Assembly (NCBI GenBank): GCA_029261675.1
Contig: JAJDBA010000333.1
Coordinates: 1-7,621, forward strand
DNA: 7,621 bases
Origin: Nitrospinaceae bacterium
GTDB taxonomy: Bacteria; Nitrospinota; Nitrospinia; Nitrospinales; VA-1
Reading direction: 5' to 3'
This document shows, piece after piece, positions 1 through 7,128 of the stretch (its first letter is position 1; the number at the start of each line of letters is the position of its first letter). The translations under genes were made by a program, and so were the position numbers. The notes beneath the pieces were generated by a model. The model was not told where the DNA came from and did no database searches. It worked only from the letters and a program-made list of their open reading frames with translations.

Positions 1-378
1 GGGCGAAACCCTGCTAAAAATATTCCTCGTCTCCCAAACGAAATCCAAGATGGCTTCAAATTTAACGAACCACACACAGAAAAGTGTATGGCTTGGTCAT
101 GACTAAATGTTAAATTTTTCCAAACCTACGTCGGAGATACACCCACTTGCATCGCCATGGCCACATGCAAGAAGCAAAATGAGATGCCACGGCTAAATGG
201 GATCAAACTTTTGAGGAGGTCAGCGAATCAAAGATAAGGACTGTAGAGCATTTTGGGGGAAGGAATGGTCTCTCGTACTTGATCTAGACCGCAAGTCCAG
301 GCACCGCTCACTAAAACATCAGAAAGCTAAAGGCTTCGAATATTGGAGTCTTCATGAAGAAAAACTATTTCTGTGTAA

Positions 379-402
379 AAACCAAGAAGACCTTTTTGGT
401 TT
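379..402 (-). terminator. Weak candidate terminator after the five-gene minus-strand operon
   Basis: Two 10-base arms (379-388 and 393-402) pair with one mismatch around a 4-base loop. On the minus strand the hairpin runs into a short T tract (381-377), part of which belongs to the stem. It lies about 60 bases beyond the stop codon of the last operon gene, a plausible place for transcription to end. The stem has only two G-C pairs, so it would be a weak intrinsic terminator at best. Confidence 0.25.
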
Positions 403-428
403 CTGGTAACTCAGTGACAGGATAGGCC

Positions 429-447
429 ATTCCATCTTATATGGAAT
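429..447. repeat. Short perfect inverted repeat downstream of the operon
   Basis: ATTCCAT (429-435) and ATGGAAT (441-447) form a perfect 7-base stem with a 5-base loop, 16 bases past the stop codon of the last asparaginase gene. No T tract follows on either strand, so it does not look like an intrinsic terminator. It could protect the 3' end of the transcript or be chance. Confidence 0.3.
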
Positions 448-463
448 AAGATTAGAACCCGAG

Positions 464-1993
464 TTACGATTCAACATAAATCGTCAGAAAAAGGCCATCA
501 AAAGAAACTTTTCGATCTTCCTGATCGGTTACTATTGTTAAAATGACGTCTCCTTTGCCTATCACATCATTGGAAATAGTGGTAACATTTTTTATTCTAG
601 TGCGTAGCGAACCATCATCACGAAACGTTATTAGGCCAAGACACCGCCTTTCATTTTCATTTGTATCCCTATTTGCAGAGGGCATATTCATGAAAACTTT
701 CAAGGCAACAAGATCATCCTTTGAATTATGAACCTTCAGTCCTGAGAAACGAAGAACGACTCTTGAGATTCTGTCACGATCAAGCCTACCATCCGGTGTT
801 ACTGAGACCGTATGCCTAGAGATAGGCTTATCATGGGGCACTTGCCCAAAACGCAAGTCAAAAAGATCTTCTGTTTGCTCTCCACGTTGGGAAATTTGCA
901 TTTGAATGTATTTCCCACTGTCATATTGGGTCGCTAATATCCACATTAGCTTTGCCAGAGCAGCTTCCAGGGTCATATCAAGTCCAGAAAGAACTCCCCG
1001 CTCCAAAAGAAAATTGCTGGCCTCATAGAGCCCCATTTCAACACTACCAACTTGACATTGACTTAGGTTTACAACCACCTTTCCAGACTTTACAGCAGTT
1101 TCTATAGCATTCAAAAAATCTTCATCTTGAGGAACATTACCGGCACCATAGGTACTTAATAGAATTCCCTTTACATTTTCATCTAAAAATATTTTTTCGT
1201 ACTGCTCTTTTTTAAAACCTGGAAAGATATTAATGCTAAAAACGTTTTCGTCCAAATCCATATTGACAAAGAATCGTCGACTTTCTGGTGGTTTTGGCAG
1301 TAAAAATTTTGTATTTACCTTTATATGTTCACCTATCCTACCTAAAAGTGGAAAATTTGGAGAGACAAAGCCAGCCCAATCAGTGCTACTAGCCTTTGTA
1401 GCCCGACATCCACGAATAATTTTGTCTGCAAATACAATAATCACTTCTGGGATAAGAGGTAAATCTGTTGCCTTATAGCCTGCTATATAGACAGCATTAA
1501 TAAAATTCAATACAGCATCAGTTCGGATTTCCGCCATTGGCAATTGCGAACCCGTCAGAACGACTGGTTTTCCTAAATTTTCCAACATAAAACTCAGACC
1601 ACTAGCAGTAAAGGCCATCGTATCGGTTCCGTGAAGAATTACAAAGCCATCATATTCGTCATAGACCGTGCTGATTTTCAAAGCCATTTCTCGCCAGTCT
1701 TTTGGTGAAATATCTGATGAATCTACGGGGATTTCAAAAGACTCGAACCTCAGCTCAATTGCATTTCCTCCATCTAATTCTAACCGATATGTATCGCCCC
1801 CAATTGATCCCTGCCTTAAGTTTCTATCGCTTATTTTTGATGCTGTAACTTGTTTTGGTGATTTATGAGGAAGCAGCCGGACAAATTCCTTTAATGGCTT
1901 AGGAACCAAGGGGCTATTCGGGTCATCTGTTTCAGGCCCCATTCCAATGGTCCCACCAGTATAAAGAACATAAACTCTTGCTAAATCCTGCAT
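464..1993 (-). CDS. L-asparaginase family amidohydrolase with long C-terminal extension
   Basis: Predicted 509-residue cytoplasmic amidohydrolase of the bacterial asparaginase/GatD family; no signal peptide is visible. The expected reaction is hydrolysis of L-asparagine, or a related amide, to aspartate and ammonia. Residues here are counted from this ATG. The first catalytic loop YTGGTIGM is at 11-18 (Thr15), HGTDTM at 121-126 (Thr123, Asp124), and the lysine motif RATK ends at Lys200. GAGNVP lies at 283-288, so the full catalytic set is kept. Two things are unusual: an extra segment of about 25-30 residues at roughly 50-85, and a C-terminal extension of about 140 residues (from ~368) that looks rich in beta strands and that I cannot assign. 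Ordinary type I asparaginases have about 340 residues. The ATG at 1991-1993 is preferred because a GTAGGG ribosome binding site sits 8 bases upstream and homology begins right after it. An in-frame TTG at 2042-2044 would add 17 unlikely residues. It is the last gene of the operon, 79 bases after the sister asparaginase. Confidence 0.88.
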   Translation of the reverse strand: MQDLARVYVLYTGGTIGMGPETDDPNSPLVPKPLKEFVRLLPHKSPKQVTASKISDRNLRQGSIGGDTYRLELDGGNAIELRFESFEIPVDSSDISPKDWREMALKISTVYDEYDGFVILHGTDTMAFTASGLSFMLENLGKPVVLTGSQLPMAEIRTDAVLNFINAVYIAGYKATDLPLIPEVIIVFADKIIRGCRATKASSTDWAGFVSPNFPLLGRIGEHIKVNTKFLLPKPPESRRFFVNMDLDENVFSINIFPGFKKEQYEKIFLDENVKGILLSTYGAGNVPQDEDFLNAIETAVKSGKVVVNLSQCQVGSVEMGLYEASNFLLERGVLSGLDMTLEAALAKLMWILATQYDSGKYIQMQISQRGEQTEDLFDLRFGQVPHDKPISRHTVSVTPDGRLDRDRISRVVLRFSGLKVHNSKDDLVALKVFMNMPSANRDTNENERRCLGLITFRDDGSLRTRIKNVTTISNDVIGKGDVILTIVTDQEDRKVSFDGLFLTIYVES

Positions 1994-2072
1994 TAAGAAA
2001 ACCCTACGAAATAGATTAATTCGGCAAAATTGCCTTTTCCACAAAAATTTTCTTGATTCTCCACTTTAAATT

Positions 2073-3128
2073 CTAATCCATCTCACCCACATAGGTCTCA
2101 TTCATAAGCGTCATAATTCTTTTTAGATAATGGTCTTTTGACGTTTTACTATCAGCTATTTCCTGGCTTACTCTAGCCATTACCCATCGAAACTTTACGG
2201 TTGCGGCGGCACTTGTCATGTTGCCCGTTGGGACAGCTCCTGAATCTATAGCCACAAGGCCTGGCTCATACTTTGTATCAAGCGTAGAATTTGCAGGAAA
2301 CTGACTAGTTATAACAACCGGAATTTGCCTCTCTACCGCCCTCTGAATAAAACTCTTAAAGGCATAGGCGCCTTGATCAGGTACGTTTCCTGCACCAAAG
2401 GATTGCAAAACAATCCCCTTAGTTTGAGGATGATCCAAGATTGGCATCAATAAGTCTGGTTTAAGCCCTGGAATCAACCCAAATTGCAAAATTCCGTCCG
2501 CAAAAGCAGCTTCGAGATTTATATCATCGGACCTCTCCTCATCTCTGGCCATGGCGGTAGGGTGGAGAAGAATTTTTTCAGTAATATCGGCAATCGGGTA
2601 GAGTGCGGGAGACTCAAATGCATCGAATCTTTTTTCGTCCTTTTTCTGCGTCCTGCACCCACGAAAAACATAGTCTCCAAATGCAATGACAACTTCTGCA
2701 ATATTTTCGCAAGCTACCATTGCCGCTCGCAATAGATTGATTCGAGCATCCCCATGATTTACATCTGGGGTCGTCTGAGCTCCTGTAAATACTACTGGAA
2801 AATTCAGGTTTCGCCCTAACGCGAAGGCTAATGCCGAAGCAGAAAAATGCATAGTATCTGTCCCATGCGCGATTACAAAGCCTCGATAACCTTTTGCTCT
2901 TCTTTCATAAATGGCATTTGCCATTATCGTCCAATCCGAAGGGACGATATTAGTACTGTCTTTATTCATCAAAGGAACAAAATCAAAATCAATAATACTT
3001 GAAAGTTCTGGCGCCACAGAAAGAAAATCGTTTGGATCCTCTGGAGGTACCAGAGTACCATCACCTCTTCGAACCATACCAATTGTGCCGCCAGTATATA
3101 TTAGACAGATTTTTTGCTTATTTCTCAT
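2073..3128 (-). CDS. L-asparaginase family amidohydrolase (single domain)
   Basis: 351-residue protein with the length and motif order of cytoplasmic type I asparaginases (AnsA-like), predicted to hydrolyse L-asparagine or a related amide. YTGGTIGM is at 11-18 (Thr15), AHGTDTM at 87-93 (Thr90, Asp91), and RGCRTQK at 156-162 supplies the catalytic lysine (Lys162 by alignment to the RTTK motif of E. coli AnsA). FTGAQ is at 114-118, and FGAGNVP at 244-250 marks the C-terminal domain. All residues normally needed for catalysis are present. The start ATG overlaps the TGA of the upstream ATPase gene (ATGA), with AAAGGGG just upstream inside that gene, so translation is probably coupled. The sequence is clearly diverged from the following asparaginase, so this is not a recent tandem duplication. 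The archaeal GatD amidotransferase subunit belongs to the same superfamily, but GatD's partner GatE is absent from the window. The true substrate is unproven. Confidence 0.9.
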   Translation of the reverse strand: MRNKQKICLIYTGGTIGMVRRGDGTLVPPEDPNDFLSVAPELSSIIDFDFVPLMNKDSTNIVPSDWTIMANAIYERRAKGYRGFVIAHGTDTMHFSASALAFALGRNLNFPVVFTGAQTTPDVNHGDARINLLRAAMVACENIAEVVIAFGDYVFRGCRTQKKDEKRFDAFESPALYPIADITEKILLHPTAMARDEERSDDINLEAAFADGILQFGLIPGLKPDLLMPILDHPQTKGIVLQSFGAGNVPDQGAYAFKSFIQRAVERQIPVVITSQFPANSTLDTKYEPGLVAIDSGAVPTGNMTSAAATVKFRWVMARVSQEIADSKTSKDHYLKRIMTLMNETYVGEMD

Positions 3129-4621
3129 TCGACCCCTTTAATCACAAATGTGATTTCATTTACTTCTCCAACGCCAGCTTCAACATCTGCAAATGTGCCC
3201 TTCTGAAAGTCTCCAATTATATTAGTTAATACCCCTTCAATATACCCGGCAATAAAGTTTATTCCGAATGTTGATCCTTGAAGAAAATGATTGCCAACAT
3301 GAATAATGCTTCGCCCCTCTTTAGGAGGATCCTTTCCAAGTGTCCAATTCCCAAAACCAGCATTTCGATCAAAGGCCAACCAATTTTCTATCCGCTCCTG
3401 ATTCGTATCAGGCTCCCTACCTGCCTCCCAAAATTTACCCTTCCGCACTTCGATTCCAAATCCTGTCCCAGCATCTTTCCCCGCTTGGAAAAATACAGCT
3501 TCATTTTCGCGACGTTTTTGAGCTTTGTCATCCAAACCTAAGCTTTGATAAAAATTATTGTTTGATAAGGCTTCCATCAAGTCAACCAGGGTCTTGGTAC
3601 GCAAAGCAACGTTTCTTTCATTATCGGTGTTATACATTTCGCCCGAATATTCGCATTGAGCAAAATACCGATCTAGCCGCATTTTGGTAGCATCAAATTT
3701 ATCATCTACCCCTCTACGCTCAATGTTTTTGATCAGGAGCTTACATAGCTCCCAATAATCAAAGCTGATTTTATATTCGCTAATATTATCAGGGTTTCTA
3801 AATAGTGTGCGCTCCTGAGTTTCTAAAATCCTTTGCTCATGAATGACAAAAGCATCCTCCCAATCAATATTAATATTGGAAAATCCAGCATCACTGAAGG
3901 AGGCTTTGATCCCTCCCAATGCCTGTTTTATTTCACCCAAATCCGCATCCTGTGGAATTCTTGAAATGATTGGATGGAATTCTTTTTCTGTACGACAAAG
4001 GGAATTGCTACTCAACATATGCTTAACTATGAGTGCACCCAAAACTCCTTCATGGTTACAGGGCACAAACTCAAGTATCACATCAGCCCATGCCAAAAGT
4101 GGCACAGACACACTTTCATGAGCTGCCCGACAATCTATCAAACATAAATCTGGCCTATCGAATGCTTCAGAAAAATCCTCTTTATCTTTGAGAAAAGCAT
4201 TCCAATTTTTTGATTGCCTATCTCCATTTTTTACATTTTCAAAATCCACAAATTTAAACAAATTATAGAATTTCTCACTACTCAAGTGATACCAAAAAAG
4301 ATTGTTTTCTGGATTGCCTATAGGGAGCAAATTAAGGCCATCCGATATCGCAATAGAGGCATATTTCAATAAATCAATTCTATCTTTTTTGTTCCTGCCT
4401 TCTGAACGCTGTTCAGCAGTGGTACCAAACAAATAATCTAGATAGCCCATCCGGACCTTACTTTGCACATCAAACTTATAAGGCAATCCAGGTGAGTCTA
4501 AATCATAATCAACCATAAGCACCTTATAGCCTAAATGTTCATTTAGGATTTTTGCACAATTTGCTAGAGCCAATGTTCTGCCACAGCCTCCCTTATGGGA
4601 ATGGAATGCAATCGTCCTCAT
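3125..4621 (-). CDS. ParA/MinD-like P-loop ATPase with C-terminal V4R-like domain
   Basis: 498 residues. The N-terminal half is a SIMIBI-class P-loop ATPase of the ParA/MinD/CobQ kind. A deviant Walker A motif KGGCGRT lies at 10-16: the signature lysine is Lys10, but the usual second lysine is Arg15. The switch/Walker A' segment VDYDLDSPG lies at 37-45 (Asp38, Asp40), and the Walker B-like LIDCR at 161-165 contains Asp163. Such KGGxGRT ATPases often sit in accessory or conflict-type gene clusters. Residues ~345-496 resemble a V4R domain, a small-molecule-binding module found in BchJ-like proteins and in XylR/DmpR-type regulators. The matching features are a helical stretch ending in the glycine-rich QAGKDAGTG (379-387), the turn NAGFGNW (420-426), GYIEGVL (459-465), and a final strand pattern from Glu481 to TFVIKG (491-496). 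The two cysteines usual at the V4R end are Val484 and Ile490 here. Upstream, only a weak GGA precedes the ATG. The gene follows the 266-residue orphan by 43 bases and overlaps the next asparaginase gene by 4. The ATPase call is firm; the V4R call is moderate. Confidence 0.85.
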   Translation of the reverse strand: MRTIAFHSHKGGCGRTLALANCAKILNEHLGYKVLMVDYDLDSPGLPYKFDVQSKVRMGYLDYLFGTTAEQRSEGRNKKDRIDLLKYASIAISDGLNLLPIGNPENNLFWYHLSSEKFYNLFKFVDFENVKNGDRQSKNWNAFLKDKEDFSEAFDRPDLCLIDCRAAHESVSVPLLAWADVILEFVPCNHEGVLGALIVKHMLSSNSLCRTEKEFHPIISRIPQDADLGEIKQALGGIKASFSDAGFSNINIDWEDAFVIHEQRILETQERTLFRNPDNISEYKISFDYWELCKLLIKNIERRGVDDKFDATKMRLDRYFAQCEYSGEMYNTDNERNVALRTKTLVDLMEALSNNNFYQSLGLDDKAQKRRENEAVFFQAGKDAGTGFGIEVRKGKFWEAGREPDTNQERIENWLAFDRNAGFGNWTLGKDPPKEGRSIIHVGNHFLQGSTFGINFIAGYIEGVLTNIIGDFQKGTFADVEAGVGEVNEITFVIKGVE

Positions 4622-4664
4622 AAAAGTCCAGCCAACCTTTTTCTAATTTTCATTAAACCCATGG

Positions 4665-5465
4665 CTAGCCTTTTATTCCTTTTTTTGCTTGAGGTGTCCA
4701 TTGAATCTTCTTAGCTGTCACGCCATCAAATCCCTCTGCCTCTTCAAAACTCAGAGCTCGAATTCTTTGCAAGTAAATAATTTGCTCAACCACTTTGAGA
4801 TTTACCTCTGGCAAATCTTTAATTTTTCTTGTGATTTCTTGCTTTTCTTCACTGGAATACTGTGTACTTGCAAAAAGGTTTATAAACTTGGACTCTTCTT
4901 CAGGGGACAGGGTTACCTTGCCCCGGTGAGTAAATACCAAGGAATCTTTTTCTTCTACACTAAATGGGGCAGATGGAGGAAATTTCTCATTGATTATTTC
5001 AGTAAGATTGCAGTTTACTTTCAAATGCTGAGGATCTGTTTCTAATGACTTAATAAACCAGCTGTCCCGCTCATTTAAAGAATAACAAACACCGAAAAGC
5101 CACATCGCCCAAGTCGCAAAGCAATTTAAGTCCCCATTAAAAGATGAGTTTTCTATTCTATCTTTGTATTCACTATCAACACAGAAACTCGGGGCATTGG
5201 GGCACACCTTCTGGTCCGATACAATGAGACCAGACCTAACCTCAATCTCAAGCTTGCGCTTTAACTTATCACTGACTAAAGAAAAAGCATTTGCGGGGAA
5301 CTTTTCTAAAATATCAATAAAAAAAACCAGTATGCATCGAAAACATTCATTTAATGTAATATTTTTTTTGCTTGCTATTCTCACTAGCTGCTCAAATTCC
5401 ATCTGGGTAAGAAAAGCCCCTAAATAATGGGCTTTGAAATTTTGCAGTTCTTTTAAATAAGCCAT
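4665..5465 (-). CDS. Hypothetical protein, 266 residues
   Basis: I do not recognise this protein. It begins at an ATG with only a weak ribosome binding site and ends in TAG, filling the space between the dehydrogenase gene (21 bases upstream) and the ATPase gene (43 bases downstream), so it is very likely co-transcribed. It looks soluble and mainly helical. A moderately hydrophobic helix around 36-55 and a Trp/Phe-rich patch around 117-130 could be core helices or a membrane-proximal surface. The C-terminal ~100 residues are highly charged (Glu/Lys-rich, ~170-215) and end in a basic tail. There is no signal peptide, P-loop, metal-binding cluster or helix-turn-helix that I can see. The five cysteines at 42, 93, 100, 120 and 132 plus Cys157 are scattered, without a CxxC pair. 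Its position directly before the ATPase gene suggests a partner or adaptor role, but this is inference only. Confidence 0.75.
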   Translation of the reverse strand: MAYLKELQNFKAHYLGAFLTQMEFEQLVRIASKKNITLNECFRCILVFFIDILEKFPANAFSLVSDKLKRKLEIEVRSGLIVSDQKVCPNAPSFCVDSEYKDRIENSSFNGDLNCFATWAMWLFGVCYSLNERDSWFIKSLETDPQHLKVNCNLTEIINEKFPPSAPFSVEEKDSLVFTHRGKVTLSPEEESKFINLFASTQYSSEEKQEITRKIKDLPEVNLKVVEQIIYLQRIRALSFEEAEGFDGVTAKKIQWTPQAKKGIKG

Positions 5466-5486
5466 ATTACCAATCTAGACTATTTC

Positions 5487-6695
5487 TTAATTTCTTGAAA
5501 ACCCTTCAATCTGATTCAGGACATCATCCCACATTGGTATTAAATCTGTATCAACCAAGCCAGAAATATGTGGACTAATTATCAGATTAAGAATTTCCTG
5601 CCCTTTTGGAAAAATTTGGTCTTCTCTTCTGCGCATCCAGGCTTCCGATTTTGAAATATCACTTTGATTTTCCGCATCACTGCTTAGCACATCTAAAAAC
5701 GCACCCCCCAATTTCTTATTTTCTAAACACCTCAGAATGGCTGCTTCGTTTACGGTCGCCCCGCGTGAGGTATTGATCAACATAGCGCCCTGCTTTATTT
5801 GGCCAAGAAAGTCTTCGTTTATAAGGTTTATAGTTCCTTCCCGATCAGGGGTGTCTTCTACCGCCGGCACGTGCACACTAATGACATCAGCATACTTAGT
5901 ATATTTAGACTTGTCAGAAGTTCCTATAATAGTAATAACTTTATTGGCCTTTTCAGGAGTTTCTTTTGATCCACCAAATTGAATTTTGGCCAACCATTCG
6001 CCCTCTAAGGGATGAGAAACTTCTGAAATTATAAAACTTCCAGCTGGCAAATTGCATTCTAGGCTCTTAATATGGATAAAGCATTCTTGAAATACATTTA
6101 TATCCATTTTATCTTTCCATATTACTAGCGTTTTCACTCCTGAAAAAAGCAAATGATAAAGAAGCCACGCAGCCTGATCACCAGCACCAAGTGCGAGCCA
6201 AACCTTTTCAGAAAGACTAGTCTGTTCCGTTATATTTTCAAATAACCCTTCATCAACTTGGTGGCAATTCATTGTAAGCCGCGACAGCAAAACCCTTGCG
6301 GCCATCACATTAAATGCCGCGACCCCTCTTGCGTTATTCAGACCTTCAGATGGATTATAAATCTCAAAATTACTTTTATGCTGTTCACTTTCAAACTCTC
6401 TTTTTGATAAATGGTCTTTCCCCGTGGATATCGTTAAAAGCCTCACAGGACCTGCGCCCTCTTCCCTCCCTTCAAAGTTCGCAGGAGAGGGACACCACCT
6501 ATCAGTCGGCCGAAGGATTGCTACATCAAAGCTTTTCAAGGCACCTTCTTCCATATCTACTATGGTAGGGAATTTAAAAAAACTTATGTCATGTTTGTAG
6601 GATAATTGTTCAAGCCGACAGGACACATGGTCATATACAGACGGTGGATATCGACTTAGATCCGTTAAAATAGCGACCCTTAAATTTTTCGGCAT
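5487..6695 (-). CDS. D-isomer-specific 2-hydroxyacid dehydrogenase family protein, divergent
   Basis: 402-residue cytoplasmic NAD(P)-dependent oxidoreductase of the family containing D-lactate, D-glycerate and phosphoglycerate dehydrogenases, which interconvert 2-oxoacids and D-2-hydroxyacids. The family layout is visible. A substrate-domain segment STGKDH lies at 90-95 and the linker helix at ~123-140. The Rossmann loop LGAGDQAAW lies at 169-177, followed by ADVISVHVP at 269-277, LINTSRG at 306-312 and SPHISG at 374-379. Catalytic Arg311 and His376 are retained, but the position of the usual catalytic Glu (29 after the Arg) is Asp340. The Rossmann loop ends in Ala175 instead of the third glycine. 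The segment after Asp340 is longer than usual, and the whole protein is longer than typical members (~310-340). The ATG has AGGG 4-7 bases upstream, and an in-frame TGA upstream (about 6750) excludes a much longer product. It is the first gene of the minus-strand operon. The substrate cannot be inferred, and activity may be altered. Confidence 0.85.
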   Translation of the reverse strand: MPKNLRVAILTDLSRYPPSVYDHVSCRLEQLSYKHDISFFKFPTIVDMEEGALKSFDVAILRPTDRWCPSPANFEGREEGAGPVRLLTISTGKDHLSKREFESEQHKSNFEIYNPSEGLNNARGVAAFNVMAARVLLSRLTMNCHQVDEGLFENITEQTSLSEKVWLALGAGDQAAWLLYHLLFSGVKTLVIWKDKMDINVFQECFIHIKSLECNLPAGSFIISEVSHPLEGEWLAKIQFGGSKETPEKANKVITIIGTSDKSKYTKYADVISVHVPAVEDTPDREGTINLINEDFLGQIKQGAMLINTSRGATVNEAAILRCLENKKLGGAFLDVLSSDAENQSDISKSEAWMRRREDQIFPKGQEILNLIISPHISGLVDTDLIPMWDDVLNQIEGFSRN

Positions 6696-6860
6696 AAACC
6701 CTATTTTTTTCTTGCTCTGTTTTATCTTTAGCAGATATCAGTGATACAAGGTGGGGGAATTTTCCTTTTTGACCTTCTAGACATTGCTTTACTTCCGATG
6801 TCAACCAAAGCAGCCTGGAAAATAAAAAACTTGCCACGCAGAAGTATAGGTGTAGAGAGT

Positions 6861-6888
6861 TTTCTAAAAACCCATCTGGAAATGTCAA
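6861..6888 (-). promoter_or_regulatory. Candidate sigma70 promoter for the five-gene operon
   Basis: On the minus strand a perfect -35 box TTGACA (6888-6883) is followed after 16 bases by TAGAAA (6866-6861), a partial -10 box. A second TTGACA lies 10 bases further upstream (6898-6893). Transcription from here would give a leader of roughly 160 bases before the dehydrogenase ATG. The -10 box is mediocre, so the promoter may be weak or activator-dependent. Confidence 0.4.
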
Positions 6889-6906
6889 TGGCTGTCAACT
6901 GTTTGT

Positions 6907-6917
6907 CGATACTATCG
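6907..6917. promoter_or_regulatory. 11-base palindrome, possible operator
   Basis: CGATA-C-TATCG is a perfect odd palindrome about 20 bases upstream of the -35 box of the candidate operon promoter. That position suits an activator or repressor site, but no regulator gene is present in the window and the short length means chance is possible. Confidence 0.25.
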
Positions 6918-7098
6918 GACCTTAAACCTTAAATAAAGCAAATTAAGAAAAAATCAATGTTTTTATGGACAATTAACTTTTTTCTAGAGTTTGGCACAAC
7001 AAGAAGTTCTTTGCGAGAAAACAAGTAGATTTGGTCATTTCCCTCGCACGATCCTAAGAAGGTGTTTATCAACAATAACAACCACTCCTTTTCCTGAA

Positions 7099-7128
7099 TT
7101 GACACGATAGGAATCGCAAGACTATCAT
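7099..7128 (+). promoter_or_regulatory. Sigma70 promoter of the rhodanese gene
   Basis: A perfect -35 box TTGACA (7099-7104) and a -10 box TATCAT (7123-7128, one mismatch from consensus) are separated by 18 bases. Initiation near 7135 would leave a leader of about 20 bases that carries only the ribosome binding site. The inverted pair GATAG (7106-7110) and CTATC (7122-7126) lies in the spacer and -10 box and could be a regulator site. Confidence 0.65.

Larger units (their letters stand above)
1..463 (+). other. No intact gene; possible decayed coding remnant
   Basis: No convincing complete gene is present on either strand. On the + strand there are overlapping open stretches in all three frames: frame 1 from the window edge to a TGA at 100-102 and then 103-237, frame 3 from 183 to a TAG at 285-287, and frame 2 from 215 to a TAA at 407-409. 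Read in succession they give protein-like text with little low-complexity sequence, as expected of a gene broken by an in-frame stop and two frameshifts. None of the stretches has a good start codon with a ribosome binding site. I do not recognise a family, so the remnant reading is a guess. The minus strand is full of stops here. Confidence 0.25.

Noticed and set aside
1994..2044. Upstream TTG start for the long asparaginase
   Set aside because: It would add a 17-residue basic leader not seen in the family, and it has a poorer ribosome binding site spacing than the internal ATG at 1991-1993.
1992..2064. GTG-started 23-codon frame between the two asparaginase genes, its stop overlapping the next ATG
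   Set aside because: It is too short and the translation has no recognisable feature. The overlap could be a coupling leader but nothing else supports it.
3125..4621. Plasmid partition ParA, suggesting a plasmid or integrative element
   Set aside because: There is no ParB partner, no centromere-like repeats and no replication gene nearby. The arginine P-loop and C-terminal domain point to a different subgroup.
6631..6888. 85-codon minus-strand open frame starting at a TTG upstream of the dehydrogenase gene
   Set aside because: It begins inside the candidate -35 box, has no ribosome binding site, overlaps the dehydrogenase start by 65 bases out of frame, and its translation resembles no protein.
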